Shown: positions 1 through 8,846 of the stretch, in pieces | Numbering within the stretch: position 1 is the stretch's first letter | Layout: each line of letters opens with the position of its first letter | Assembly (NCBI GenBank): GCA_016788485.1 | Contig: JAEUSV010000045.1 | Coordinates: 1-49,172 of the forward strand | Origin: Flavobacteriales bacterium | Lineage (GTDB): Bacteria; Bacteroidota; Bacteroidia; Flavobacteriales_F; PHOS-HE28 | Length of the DNA stretch: 49,172 nt | Direction of reading: 5' to 3' | Program-made: the position numbers and the translations under genes | The notes under the pieces: model-generated | What the model was told of the DNA's origin: nothing | The model's database searches: none | What the model saw: the letters and a program-made list of their open reading frames with translations, nothing else

Positions 1-3000
1 ATGCCGAACCACATGCCGTTCTGCAGGCCCTCCCACCACACGGCGGTGCCGGTGCCGGGCACGGGCATGCCCACCAGCTTGCCGATGCCGAGCGCGCGGT
101 AGGTCACGGGGAACATGTGGGCATCGCTGTAGTTGCCCTCGCTCATCACCACGCAGCTGGGGCGCTGGTACTTGAAGGCGGGCTCGGTGCCCAGGTTCTG
201 CCCGCGCGGCATGAAGGTCATGTAGGTCTTGCCGCTGAGGAAGGTGGCGAGGTCGTCGTGCAGCCAGCCGCCGCCGTTGAAGCGCGTGTCGACCACCAGG
301 CCCTTCTTGTTGTGGTAGCGGCCCAGGGCCTCCTCGTACACCTTGCGGAAGCTGCGGTCGTCCATGCCCTCCACATGCACGTAGCCGAGCTGGCCGCCGC
401 TGAGGCTGTCCACCAGGTGGCGGCAGCGCTCCACCCAGCGGTGGTAGAGCAGCTCGGTCTCCTCCCAGTAGCTGATGGGCTTCACGGTCTCGTCCCAGCG
501 GGTGTTGGCCTTGGGGTCGAACAGCGAGAGCAGCGTGGGCTTGCCGGCCTTGCGGTTCAGCAGTTTCGCCGGGTCGATGTCGGCGGTGATCTCCTGGCCG
601 TCGATCTTCTCGATCACGCAGCCGGCCTTGATCTTCGAACCCTTCTGGATCACGGGGCTCTTCTCCATCACCTCGGTGATGCGCAGGCCGGGACCGGCCT
701 CGTTGGCGTAGAAGAGGCCAAGGCAGGCGGTCTCGTCGCCGTTGGGGAAGCCCTGGCCGTAGCCGGCGCCGGTGTGGCTGGCGTTGAGCTCGCCGAGCAT
801 CTCGCTGCACAGCTCGGCGAAGTCGTGGTTGTTGTTGATGTAGGGGAGGTAGCGCTGGTACTCGGCCTTGTACTTGTCCCAGTCGACGCCCTGCAGGTCC
901 ACACGGTAGAACTTCTTCTTCACCTGGCGCCAGATGTGCTCGAAGAGGTAGGCCCGCTCGGCGCCTTCGTTCAGCACCATCTCGCCGCTGATGCCGATGC
1001 CCTTGTTCTCGCTCTTGTCCAGGTCGTACTTCTGGATGCCGCCGCTGCTCATGTAGTAGAGGTTCTTGCCCTCCTTGTCCATCGACAGCGCGCCCGCGAA
1101 GCCGCCCATCTTGTTGATGATCTTCGTTTCGCGCGTGCGCAGCTCGTACTGCCACAGGTCGGAGCCTTTCTCGAAGCGCGCGAGGTAGTAAAGCTTCTCA
1201 CCGTCCTTGCTCAGCACCGCGCCGCTCAGCTCGCTGCTGTTGGGGGTGAGGCGCACCTTGCGGTGGTCGATGTTCTCCAGCTCGAGCTTCAGCGGCTCCA
1301 CTTTCTTTTCATCCGCCGAAGCCTTGGCGGAGGCGGACTTGTCCTTGTCCTTCTTCGCCTTGTCATCCTTCTCCTCCTTCTTCTCCCCGTCGTCCTTCTT
1401 TTCGTCGCTCTCCTTGGCGAGCGCGGCGTCCTCCTTGCTCAGCTTGAACTTGTCGTAGGCCTCCTGGGTGAGGAAGAAGGCGTAGGCGTCGCCCTGGCCG
1501 CCCCAGCTGGCGTGGTTCTTCATGCCGTCGCGGTCGCTCATGAACACGATGGCCTTGCCGTCCATGGCCCAGCGCGGCATGTAGCCGCCGTAGCCGCTGC
1601 GGGTGAGGTCGATGATCTCCTTGCCCCCCTCGGCGCTCACGATGCCCACCTGCGCGAGCCATTGCTCATCGTGCAGGAAGCTCACCACGAACCACTTGCT
1701 GTCGGGGCTCCATTCGTACCACTGGTCGCCATCGGAATAGCTGTAGTTCCTGTTGGCGGGCACGATGGTGCGCGTCTGCTTCGTGGCGATGTTCAGCACC
1801 TTCAGAGCGGTGCGTTCCTCGAGGTAGGCCACCTCCTTGCCATCGGGCGACCAGGTGCACTGGAACTCCTCGGCGGGCGTGGTGAGCAGCGGCTCCTCCT
1901 TCAGCAGCGTGGCGTTGAAGAAGTACTTCTCCTCCTTGCGCGCGATGGTGGTGGTGTACAGGTCCCAGCTGCCGTTGCGTTCGCTGGCGTAGACCAGCGT
2001 GCGGCCGTCGGGGCTGAAGCTCACGTTGCGCTCCTGCTCGGGCGTGTTGGTGATGCGGCGCGTGGTGCCTTCGGCGATGCTGGTGACGAAGACCTCGCCG
2101 CGGTGCACGAAGGCCACCTCCTTGCCGTTGCTGCTGGGGTCGTACTCGTCGGCGTTGTTCACGCTGATGATGCGCTCGGGGTTGTAGCGCCCGTCGGTGT
2201 TGATGCGCACGTTCACCTTCTTCGGCTCGCCGCCCTCGGTCATGGTGTAGAGCTCGCCGCGGTAGCTGAAGCAGAGCACGCCCGTGCCGCTCATGCTCAG
2301 GTAGCGCACGGGGTGGTCCTTCAGGAAGCTCACCTGGGTGCTCGTGCCGCCGGCCACGGGGATCTTGTGCACGTTGAAGCTGCCCTTCTCCTCGCTGAGG
2401 TAGTAGATGGTGCTGCCATCCTTGCTGAAGACGGGGTTGCGGTCCTCGCCGCTGAAGGTGGTGACCTGCCGGTAGGCCTTGGTGGCCGGGTCGTAGGTCC
2501 AGATGTCGCGCGTTACCGAGCTGGTGTGGTGCTTGCGCCAGTTGTCCTCGTAGCCCTTGCGGTCGTGGTAGGCGATGAGGGTGCCGGCGGGGCTGTAACG
2601 CGCGCGCTCCATGGCGATGGTACTCACCTGCATGGGGCGGCCGCCGGTGCTGGGCACGGTGTACAGTTCGCCGAGGCCGCCCACAGGGAACTGCTGGTTG
2701 TGCGCATCGTCCTGCCGGGTGCCGTAGAAGATCACCTGCGAACCGTCGGCGCTGAAGTCGGTCGGGGTCTCGCCGTTGCCGTGGTAGGTGAGACGGGTGG
2801 GAGCTCCACCTTCCGCAGGCATCACGAACACGTCGCCGTTGCCGTAGCGCAGGCTGGCGAAGGCGATGCGCTTGCCGTCCCGGCTCCACACCGGCGAGTA
2901 GTCCAACGCATCGTTGGTGGTGAGGGGCACGGCGTCGCCACCGCCCACGGGCACCCGCCAGATGTCGCCCTGGTAGCAGAACGCGATGGTGGTGCCGTCG

Positions 3001-3107
3001 GGGCTGATGGCGGCGTTGCGCAGCCAGAGCGGCCCCTGGGAGGCATCGAGCTGGGCGTTCAGTGCCAGGGAGGGGGCGAAAGCAAGGAGGGCGAGCGTCT
3101 TCTTCAC
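1..3107 (-). CDS. Tricorn-type S41 protease, C-terminus cut by window edge
   Basis: This is a secreted or periplasmic serine protease of the tricorn family, presumed to degrade peptides. The first 18 or so residues look like a signal peptide (KKTLALLAFAPSLALNAQ). They are followed by PD40/WD40-like propeller repeats of the SPDG..IAF..GDIW.VP..GG type, a PDZ-like segment and the S41 core. Catalytic candidates are His778 in ELNASHTG and Ser994 in GNYSDAH, matching tricorn His746 and Ser965. The third catalytic residue (Glu) probably lies beyond the edge. 1035 residues are visible out of a family length near 1080. No ATG fits the N-terminus, so I chose GTG at 3107, which gives a good signal peptide. 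An unusual Lys/Asp/Glu-rich linker occupies roughly residues 556-602. The gene has no frameshift in the visible part. The long plus-strand ORF opposite it is its antisense shadow. Confidence 0.9.
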   Translation of the reverse strand, partial: MKKTLALLAFAPSLALNAQLDASQGPLWLRNAAISPDGTTIAFCYQGDIWRVPVGGGDAVPLTTNDALDYSPVWSRDGKRIAFASLRYGNGDVFVMPAEGGAPTRLTYHGNGETPTDFSADGSQVIFYGTRQDDAHNQQFPVGGLGELYTVPSTGGRPMQVSTIAMERARYSPAGTLIAYHDRKGYEDNWRKHHTSSVTRDIWTYDPATKAYRQVTTFSGEDRNPVFSKDGSTIYYLSEEKGSFNVHKIPVAGGTSTQVSFLKDHPVRYLSMSGTGVLCFSYRGELYTMTEGGEPKKVNVRINTDGRYNPERIISVNNADEYDPSSNGKEVAFVHRGEVFVTSIAEGTTRRITNTPEQERNVSFSPDGRTLVYASERNGSWDLYTTTIARKEEKYFFNATLLKEEPLLTTPAEEFQCTWSPDGKEVAYLEERTALKVLNIATKQTRTIVPANRNYSYSDGDQWYEWSPDSKWFVVSFLHDEQWLAQVGIVSAEGGKEIIDLTRSGYGGYMPRWAMDGKAIVFMSDRDGMKNHASWGGQGDAYAFFLTQEAYDKFKLSKEDAALAKESDEKKDDGEKKEEKDDKAKKDKDKSASAKASADEKKVEPLKLELENIDHRKVRLTPNSSELSGAVLSKDGEKLYYLARFEKGSDLWQYELRTRETKIINKMGGFAGALSMDKEGKNLYYMSSGGIQKYDLDKSENKGIGISGEMVLNEGAERAYLFEHIWRQVKKKFYRVDLQGVDWDKYKAEYQRYLPYINNNHDFAELCSEMLGELNASHTGAGYGQGFPNGDETACLGLFYANEAGPGLRITEVMEKSPVIQKGSKIKAGCVIEKIDGQEITADIDPAKLLNRKAGKPTLLSLFDPKANTRWDETVKPISYWEETELLYHRWVERCRHLVDSLSGGQLGYVHVEGMDDRSFRKVYEEALGRYHNKKGLVVDTRFNGGGWLHDDLATFLSGKTYMTFMPRGQNLGTEPAFKYQRPSCVVMSEGNYSDAHMFPVTYRALGIGKLVGMPVPGTGTAVWWEGLQNGMWFG

Positions 3108-3277
3108 AGGGTCGGGTATGATGCCCAAAGATGGCGGAGGGGATCGGATCAACGGCATGTCCTCCTCCCAGAGGTCACGGTTCGTCACCCGGGCGGCAGG
3201 CCTTCGGAGCGGTCGATCTTGGGCCGGGCAGGAGCAAAGGGCCCCGGGTGAACGATCTTTGGGCAAACGCGCATGCC

Positions 3278-3769
3278 ATGATCGCCCATGCCACCACCCT
3301 CGCCGCCATGCCCGCCCACGCGCGGGTGTGGGTGTACAAGAGCGCCACGCCGTTCAGCCCGCAGGAGGAGCAGCTGATCCGCGAACGTGGTGCGATGTTC
3401 ACAAGCACCTGGGCCGCGCATGGCGCCCAGTTGGATGCCGCGGTGGAGGTGCTCCACGGCCATTTCGTGGTGATCGCGGTGGACGAGGAGCAGGCCCGCG
3501 CCAGCGGCTGCAGCATCGACAAGAGCGTGCGCTTCGTGCAGGAGCTCGAGCGCGCCCTCGGCCGCAGCCTCACCGACCGCATGGTGGTGGTGTACGAGCG
3601 CGACGGTGCCGTGCGCACCTGCCGGGTCGACCAGCTGGAGGACCTGCTGGATGAGGGTGTGCTGCACGCGGACACCCTCGTTTACGATGACCTTGTGGGC
3701 ACCAAGGGCGACCTGGACGCGCGCTTCCGGGTGGCCCTGCGCGACACTTGGATGGAGCGGTTCCTGTAG
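3278..3769 (+). CDS. Conserved Bacteroidota protein of unknown function
   Basis: A 163-residue soluble protein with no signal peptide or membrane segment. The body has the features of a small conserved Bacteroidota family that databases often label 'ABC transporter ATPase': RVWVYKS near the start, TSTWAAHGAQL, a GCSIDKSV segment, FVQELE and a C-terminal W..RF. I see no Walker A or Walker B motif, so the ABC ATPase label looks wrong and the function is unknown. The start is uncertain. ATG 3278 gives the family-like length; an in-frame GTG at 3248 would add ten residues, and an ATG at 3131 would add a poor basic/proline extension overlapping the upstream promoter region. It is divergent from the tricorn gene and ends 66 bp before the next gene on the same strand. 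Confidence 0.75.
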   Translation: MIAHATTLAAMPAHARVWVYKSATPFSPQEEQLIRERGAMFTSTWAAHGAQLDAAVEVLHGHFVVIAVDEEQARASGCSIDKSVRFVQELERALGRSLTDRMVVVYERDGAVRTCRVDQLEDLLDEGVLHADTLVYDDLVGTKGDLDARFRVALRDTWMERFL

Positions 3770-3811
3770 GCTTGTGGCTGAAGTGCTACGATCCAACGGG
3801 CCGCGGGGTGC

Positions 3812-3819
3812 TAGCCTTG
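3812..3819 (+). promoter_or_regulatory. Possible -7-like box for the T9SS protein at 3836
   Basis: TAGCCTTG, one mismatch from TAnnTTTG, ending 16 nt before the ATG. Inferred from pattern only. Confidence 0.3.
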
Positions 3820-3835
3820 TGGTCCATTCACGCCC

Positions 3836-5035
3836 ATGAAACGATCCCTACCCGCCGCCCTTGCCGCGGTCTTGTTCCTTGCCGCCACGGCGCAGGCCCA
3901 GACGTGGCAGGCCTGCACCATGCCCACCGCCCTCATGCTGAACATGGAGGTGGGGCCTTCCGGTGAGCTGTTCACGGTGAGCGGGAACGCCACCTTCGTG
4001 CCCTACGTGAGCACGGACCAAGGGGCCACATGGACGCCGAAGGCCGGCACGGGCCTTTCCGCGGGCATCACGGACATGCGCATCAGCGTCACCAACACGG
4101 GAACGCTGCTGGTGCAGGGCACGGGTCCGCAGGGCTCGCGCGTGTGGCGCAGCACCGATGCGGGCAACACCTTCACGGCCATCGGTTCCGGTGGTGGGGT
4201 GCCGAGCTCCTTCTACGCGTTCGGCATGGCCACCGGCCGTACCACGGGCGAGCACTACCTGTTCGGTGAAGGCGTGCTGCGCACCACGGACGACGGGCTC
4301 ACCTGGACGCAGATCGTGCCTTCCAACCTGGAGGTGCACAGCGTGGCGGCCACGGCCACCAGCCTGATCGGCGCGGCCTATGGCGGTGTGTTCAAGTGCG
4401 CGCACGACGGCTCCGGCTATGCCATGCTCACCATCGCCCCGCTCTCCCTGAACCCGGTGTGGGACGTGTCCGTCGGGTACAACGACCGCATCGTGGTGGT
4501 GGGCGGCACCTTCAACAAGGCCATCACCAGCACCGACGACGGGGTGACCTGGACGGATGCCGGCGCGCAGCTCTGGAACCCCACGGAAATGCAGCATGTG
4601 GCGTGTTCGCCGCTGCTCGACACCTGGTTCGTGGGCAAGCAGAACAACATGTACATGGGCGGTGGCGGCCAGCCGAACGTGGCCGCCAACACCGGCATCA
4701 ACTGGGTCGGCAACGAACCGCTGCTAGGCATCCTGGTGGACCCGGCGGGCGTGTTCTACATGTACACCTACAGCCAGATCCGCAAGCAGCAGCTTTCCGT
4801 GGATGTGAACGCGCAGGACGCGCCAACGCCCGGCGTGTTCCCGAACCCCGCCACCGACGAGCTGCTCGCGCCCCTGGCGGCAGGGCGCACCTACCGCCTG
4901 ATCGACCTGCAGGGCCGCACGATCGCACAGGGCGTGGTGCCTTTCGGCGGGCGCATCGGCATCGGTGGTCTCGCCAGCGGCACCTACCTCATCGCGGTGG
5001 AGGGCTTCGCTCCGCAGCGCGTGGAGAAGCTCTGA
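3836..5035 (+). CDS. T9SS-sorted secreted protein with BNR/sortilin-like repeats
   Basis: A 399-residue secreted protein. It has a clear signal peptide (KRSLPAALAAVLFLAATAQAQ). The body carries repeated Asp-box-like segments of the S.D.G.TW type (STDQGATWTP, STDAGNTFTA, TTDDGLTWTQ, STDDGVTWTD), which suggests a beta-propeller related to BNR/sortilin/photosynthesis-stability-factor folds. The last 75 or so residues form a type A T9SS sorting domain: FPNPATDE, a LIDLQGRTI strand and a final LASGTYLIAV..EKL. By family knowledge it should cross the outer membrane through T9SS and be attached to the surface or released. Ligand or enzymatic activity cannot be told. A strong hairpin follows the stop at 5055-5080. 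Confidence 0.85.
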   Translation: MKRSLPAALAAVLFLAATAQAQTWQACTMPTALMLNMEVGPSGELFTVSGNATFVPYVSTDQGATWTPKAGTGLSAGITDMRISVTNTGTLLVQGTGPQGSRVWRSTDAGNTFTAIGSGGGVPSSFYAFGMATGRTTGEHYLFGEGVLRTTDDGLTWTQIVPSNLEVHSVAATATSLIGAAYGGVFKCAHDGSGYAMLTIAPLSLNPVWDVSVGYNDRIVVVGGTFNKAITSTDDGVTWTDAGAQLWNPTEMQHVACSPLLDTWFVGKQNNMYMGGGGQPNVAANTGINWVGNEPLLGILVDPAGVFYMYTYSQIRKQQLSVDVNAQDAPTPGVFPNPATDELLAPLAAGRTYRLIDLQGRTIAQGVVPFGGRIGIGGLASGTYLIAVEGFAPQRVEKL

Positions 5036-5054
5036 TCCCGGGCCATCAGCCTTC

Positions 5055-5080
5055 AAGGGCCGTCCTTCGGGGCGGCCCTT
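5055..5080. terminator. Bidirectional hairpin terminator between convergent genes
   Basis: AAGGGCCGTCC, a TTCG loop, then GGGCGGCCCTT; one mismatch in the stem. It sits between the convergent stops at 5035 and 5084. The plus-strand side is followed by TCGTTATT. Confidence 0.75.
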
Positions 5081-5083
5081 TCG

Positions 5084-7369
5084 TTATTCACCCCCGTCGG
5101 TGTTCCCGTACTTCAGCTCGAAGTAGGGCTGCCCGCTGGCCGGTAGCTTGTCCGCCGGCGTGGCATCGCGCACGGTGATGCGGTCGGGGCCGAGGCTGTG
5201 CTCCTGCAGCAGGAAGGCCTTCACCAGGGTGATGCGCGCGGCGTAGAGCCGGTCCACCTCGGCACGCAGGGCCTCCTCGCCCACGTAGCGCATGCACCGC
5301 TTCTGGATGGGGTCGCTGCTCGCTCCGGCGGTGCGGTCCAGCCAGGCCAGGAAGCCCGGTGAGCGGATGTCGATGCGGCCCAGCTCGGCCTCCAGTTCCA
5401 CCTTGGGCAGGGTAAGCGCAGCACCGGTGCTGTCCTCCACGTAAGCCTTGCGGGCGAGCAGCAGGGCATGGGCCTCGGCCTCGCCCTCCCGATCACCGCA
5501 CTGCACCAGCTCGATGCGAACGTCCGGCTTGCTTTCCGCCACCCGGGCCACCGTGCGCAGCGGCTTCTCCTGCTTGCTGGTGAGGTCCTCCTGCAGGTAA
5601 AGGAAACGCACGCCCTTCAGGTCGTCCTCGTCCACCTTCAGCGCCCGCGCCAGCAGGTTCGCAGGGGCCGTTACCGCCTTCACCACCAGGTTCTTCAGCA
5701 CCTGCCACACGATGGGCATCACCCGGTACTCCGGGTCGTCCAGGTCGCCTTCCACCGGGATGTCGAGCTCGATGTTGCCGTCCTTGTCCTTCAACAACGA
5801 CACCGCCAGGCGCACGGGCAGCTGGAAGGCCGTGGCCACGTTCATCTTGCGGCCGAACTGGAAGTCCTCCACCAGCACATGGTTCACGCTGCGCAGCTTG
5901 TTGTCGACGATGTGGGTCTCGTTGTGGTAGGTGGTGACACCGCTCAGCACCGGGTGGGCCAGGAAGAAGGTGGTGTAAGGCCCGAAGTCGGGCATGCCCA
6001 GGCTCACGATGTCGTACCGGAAGTGCATGTTGCGCAGCGAGTTGGGGTCGAGGTCCATGCGCGCGTCGAAGGTGCCTGTGCCGTTGAGGTGCGAGTGCGC
6101 GAAGAGGGTGATGCTGTCGCGCTTGCTGTCGATGCCGTTGGTGGTGAGGGTGAGGTCGGTGAGCTTGTAGCGGAAGGTGTTCTGCAGCGTATGGTCGTTG
6201 AAGTCGACGGCCCCGTTGCGGATGGCGAGGGAGTCCACGCGGTAGTCGAGCGCGTCGTAGTCCTCGGCCACCAGCTGCACGTAGTAGGCCAGCATGCTGA
6301 AGGGGTTCATGGGGTCGTACCCGAGCTCCTCCTCCGCGGCCAGCGAGCTGGCCACCGTGTCCGCAGCGAGCAGCCGTGTCCAGTTGTCGCCGTTGTCGTA
6401 CAGCTCGAACAGGCAGTAGGGGCGGTCGGCGGTGAAGCGGCGGATGCGGTAGTGCTCTCCCTTCACATCGATCGTGTCCACCACGATGTCCAGCGCCCCC
6501 AAGGCCAGGAGCTTCACCTGGGCGGGGTCGGTGAGCGATGCGTCGCGCAGGTGCAGGTCGCCGCGCAGGCCCAGGTCGGAAGCCTCGTCCGCATCGCCCC
6601 GCACCTGGAAACGCCCTTGCGCCAGGCCGCCGAGCGCCCCGATGCGCATGTAGGGCCGTACGTAAGGCTCCAGGGTCCGCAAGGGAACGCTGTCCAGCTC
6701 GGCATCCACGGCGTACCGGGCCGAGGCCTGCTCATACGCCAAGGAGGTGCGCAGCCTGGAGCCATCGTCGAGGTGCAGGGCCGCCATCACCTCGATCAGG
6801 TCCTGGTCCCAGGCCAGCCCCGGCGAGCTCACCTGAAGGCCTTCCACTCCCAGCGGCGCGGGCATCAGGTCGCTCTGGTAGTGCAGGCGGCCCCCGGTGA
6901 GCGCCAGGTCGCGCAAGGCCCAATGCACCGGCACCGTATCGGCCGCGTCGGGCGCCGGCTCCGGAACGGTGTCGCCGGCGAACCGGTCCACCAGGTCGCT
7001 GAAATTGAACCGCTCGCCATGCTGCAGGATGCGCACGAACGGCCGCGCCACCCGCACCGAGGTGACCTCGTAGGTGCCGCCGAGCATCTTGTACAGCGTG
7101 GTGTTGACGTCGATGGTGTCCACGTGCAGGAACACCGTGTCGCGCGCCTCCTCGAGCACATGCAGGCCCCGGATGTGCACGTTGCCGGTGAAGGGGTTCA
7201 GGTGGATGTGCTCCACCGTGACCTGCCGGCCGGTGTGCGCGGGGCTGTACTTCGCGATGGCCCAGCGCAGGATGGGCGGGTGGAACACCAGCGCCAGCAC
7301 GAGCACGACCAGCACGGCCGCCGCCACCAGCAACAGGGCCTTGCCAACGAACTTCAGGGTGCGTCGCAT
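5084..7369 (-). CDS. AsmA-like protein with DUF748 domain
   Basis: A 761-residue protein with one N-terminal membrane helix (residues about 9-29, FVGKALLLVAAAVLVVLVLALVF) and a large periplasmic part. The segment right after the helix (PILRWAIAKYSP...VEHIHLNPFTGNVHIRGLHV) and the later LDYRVDSLAIRNGAVDFND and DLDDPEYRVMPIVW segments are typical of DUF748/AsmA-like proteins. These are thought to span the envelope and affect lipid or outer-membrane protein traffic. The C-terminal region after about residue 560 is charged and lacks a recognisable catalytic domain. It is transcribed alone on the minus strand, convergent with the gene before it. A box TAGATTGG ends 7 nt before the ATG. Function beyond the family assignment is inference. 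Confidence 0.85.
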   Translation of the reverse strand: MRRTLKFVGKALLLVAAAVLVVLVLALVFHPPILRWAIAKYSPAHTGRQVTVEHIHLNPFTGNVHIRGLHVLEEARDTVFLHVDTIDVNTTLYKMLGGTYEVTSVRVARPFVRILQHGERFNFSDLVDRFAGDTVPEPAPDAADTVPVHWALRDLALTGGRLHYQSDLMPAPLGVEGLQVSSPGLAWDQDLIEVMAALHLDDGSRLRTSLAYEQASARYAVDAELDSVPLRTLEPYVRPYMRIGALGGLAQGRFQVRGDADEASDLGLRGDLHLRDASLTDPAQVKLLALGALDIVVDTIDVKGEHYRIRRFTADRPYCLFELYDNGDNWTRLLAADTVASSLAAEEELGYDPMNPFSMLAYYVQLVAEDYDALDYRVDSLAIRNGAVDFNDHTLQNTFRYKLTDLTLTTNGIDSKRDSITLFAHSHLNGTGTFDARMDLDPNSLRNMHFRYDIVSLGMPDFGPYTTFFLAHPVLSGVTTYHNETHIVDNKLRSVNHVLVEDFQFGRKMNVATAFQLPVRLAVSLLKDKDGNIELDIPVEGDLDDPEYRVMPIVWQVLKNLVVKAVTAPANLLARALKVDEDDLKGVRFLYLQEDLTSKQEKPLRTVARVAESKPDVRIELVQCGDREGEAEAHALLLARKAYVEDSTGAALTLPKVELEAELGRIDIRSPGFLAWLDRTAGASSDPIQKRCMRYVGEEALRAEVDRLYAARITLVKAFLLQEHSLGPDRITVRDATPADKLPASGQPYFELKYGNTDGGE

Positions 7370-7376
7370 CCGGGTA

Positions 7377-7384
7377 CCAATCTA
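7377..7384 (-). promoter_or_regulatory. -7-like box upstream of the DUF748 gene
   Basis: TAGATTGG on the minus strand, 7 nt from the ATG at 7369. The mRNA would be almost leaderless. Confidence 0.4.
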
Positions 7385-7585
7385 GAGCCTCGGGCCGACC
7401 TGAGGGAGGATGAGGCCCGCCTGTGCGAAAGGAGCCGCAGGAAGGCCAGGCCGCCCTCCGTTCCAGCAGGGCCACCGCCCGCTCCATCGGTGAACCGTTG
7501 CCCCGTGACCGGCCGGGCCTCATCTTCGCCGGAATGGTGACGGGAGGCATGACGGACGTTCTAACGACCTGCCACCGGTTGGATC

Positions 7586-7593
7586 TACCTTTA
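7586..7593 (+). promoter_or_regulatory. -7-like box upstream of the first tandem paralogue
   Basis: TACCTTTA ending 26 nt before the ATG at 7620. The rest of the 250-bp gap 7370-7619 holds only an 11-bp inverted repeat (7409-7419 / 7514-7524) and no convincing gene. Confidence 0.4.
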
Positions 7594-7619
7594 GAAAAAG
7601 CCGGTACCGGCAACGTTCG

Positions 7620-8744
7620 ATGAACTGGTGCGTCATGATGGAGCGGATGATGAGGAACGGACGAACCGGTGCGATCGCCCTGTGGGTGGCCTGGCTGCTG
7701 GCAATGGCCCCTGCGGCTGCGTCAGCATCCGGCGGTCGCTTGGAGCTGGACGGCATCCTGCGGGTGAAGGGCGGTGACATATCGGGGGCCCGCATGTTGA
7801 TGGTGGACCACCTCGGGCATTGCGTGGTGCTCACGTCCGGATTGGACCATTTCACGCTCTCGCTCGAACTGAACAGCGAGTACCTGCTCGAGTTCACGAA
7901 GGCGGGCCATGTCACGAAGCAGATCTTCGTGAACACGCGCGTACCCACCGGCGATTATGTGTTCCGCCAGTTCGGCTTCCCGTTCCAGGTGACGCTGGTT
8001 CCCACACCGCGTGACGCCAACTATGAATACTCGGGGCCCGTGGCCCAGGTGCATTTCGTGGCGGAGATCGACGACTTCGGCTACGACAAGGATTATCGCG
8101 TGAAGCCGATGCCCACGTTGATGGCCGTGATGGAGCGGGAGCGCGCCCGGGTGAACGCGGGTGGCACTTCCGCATCGGGTACCGCCGCGGCTTCGGGCAT
8201 GGCAGCCCCTGCAGCACCTGCGGCAACGCAGGCCGCCATCGCGGAACCGGCTCCGGCGCCCGTACCGGTGGTCCTGCTTGCGGATCCCGCACCGATCACG
8301 CCGGTGGTGCCCATCAGCGCACCCGAAGTGAAAGCACCGGTGGAGGCACCTGCGGTGGCCGCCGGGAATACCGCTCCGGAGACCCGTGAGCCTGATCCAA
8401 TGGAGGAGAAGCGCGCTGCCGCATTGCCGACCACCTCGCCCGCCCCGATGGCGACAACGGCTCCGCCCATGGCCCCTCCCACGGCGGAACGCATGGTGCG
8501 GGATCACCAGGTGACGCAGCGCGTGCATGTTCCGCAGGCCCTGCCCACGCCCAAGGTGATGGACGCGGACCGCGAAGAGGCCGTGGTGGTGGAGCCGCTG
8601 CGTGTCATCCGCATCGTCCGGCTGCGGCACGGTGATGCGGTGGAAGAGTATCGCCGGGTGAGCCACCGCTACGGCCAGGTGGTGCACTTCCACAACGGCT
8701 CCCCCTGCACGCCGCGGGAGTTCGAGCAGGCGGTGGGGGATTGA
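7620..8744 (+). CDS. Secreted protein of unknown function, paralogue 1 (two-domain, Ala/Pro linker)
   Basis: A 374-residue secreted protein I do not recognise. It has a signal peptide (hydrophobic AIALWVAWLLAMAPAAASAS), then an N-terminal domain of about 130 residues with beta-strand spacing: LELDGILRVKGGDISGARML, YLLEFTKAGHVTKQI, GPVAQVHFVAEIDDFGYDKD. This resembles the carboxypeptidase-regulatory or PEGA-type sandwiches common in Bacteroidota. A long Ala/Pro/Thr-rich linker (about residues 175-310) follows. The C-terminal domain of about 55 residues reads EEYRRVSHRYGQVVHFHNG. The next gene encodes a clear paralogue of both domains, and the C-terminal domain recurs in the protein at 37753. 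Several Met codons (7620, 7635, 7647 region) could be the start; the first is used here because the promoter-like box lies 26 nt upstream. Confidence 0.8.
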   Translation: MNWCVMMERMMRNGRTGAIALWVAWLLAMAPAAASASGGRLELDGILRVKGGDISGARMLMVDHLGHCVVLTSGLDHFTLSLELNSEYLLEFTKAGHVTKQIFVNTRVPTGDYVFRQFGFPFQVTLVPTPRDANYEYSGPVAQVHFVAEIDDFGYDKDYRVKPMPTLMAVMERERARVNAGGTSASGTAAASGMAAPAAPAATQAAIAEPAPAPVPVVLLADPAPITPVVPISAPEVKAPVEAPAVAAGNTAPETREPDPMEEKRAAALPTTSPAPMATTAPPMAPPTAERMVRDHQVTQRVHVPQALPTPKVMDADREEAVVVEPLRVIRIVRLRHGDAVEEYRRVSHRYGQVVHFHNGSPCTPREFEQAVGD

Positions 8745-8846
8745 GGGTATACCCGATCATGGGTATTGCGGCCCCGCTTCGGTGGAGTGAATTTCAAGGT
8801 GTGAAGGATGATGGTGGCGCATGAGCGACCATGAACACCTCCCACC

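Noticed and set aside
117..3251. A 1044-residue plus-strand ORF, and similarly long open frames opposite most genes
   Set aside because: It is antisense to the tricorn-type gene and shows only Ala/Val/His/Gly-rich low-complexity sequence, as expected from high-GC third positions.
7409..7524. 11-bp inverted repeat GATGAGGCCCG / CGGGCCTCATC in the 7370-7619 gap
   Set aside because: The match is short and the arms are 94 bp apart in a GC-rich background, so chance is likely; kept only as a note.
7423..7623. 66-residue ORF in the same gap
   Set aside because: It has no signal peptide, no family look, and runs through the promoter-like box.
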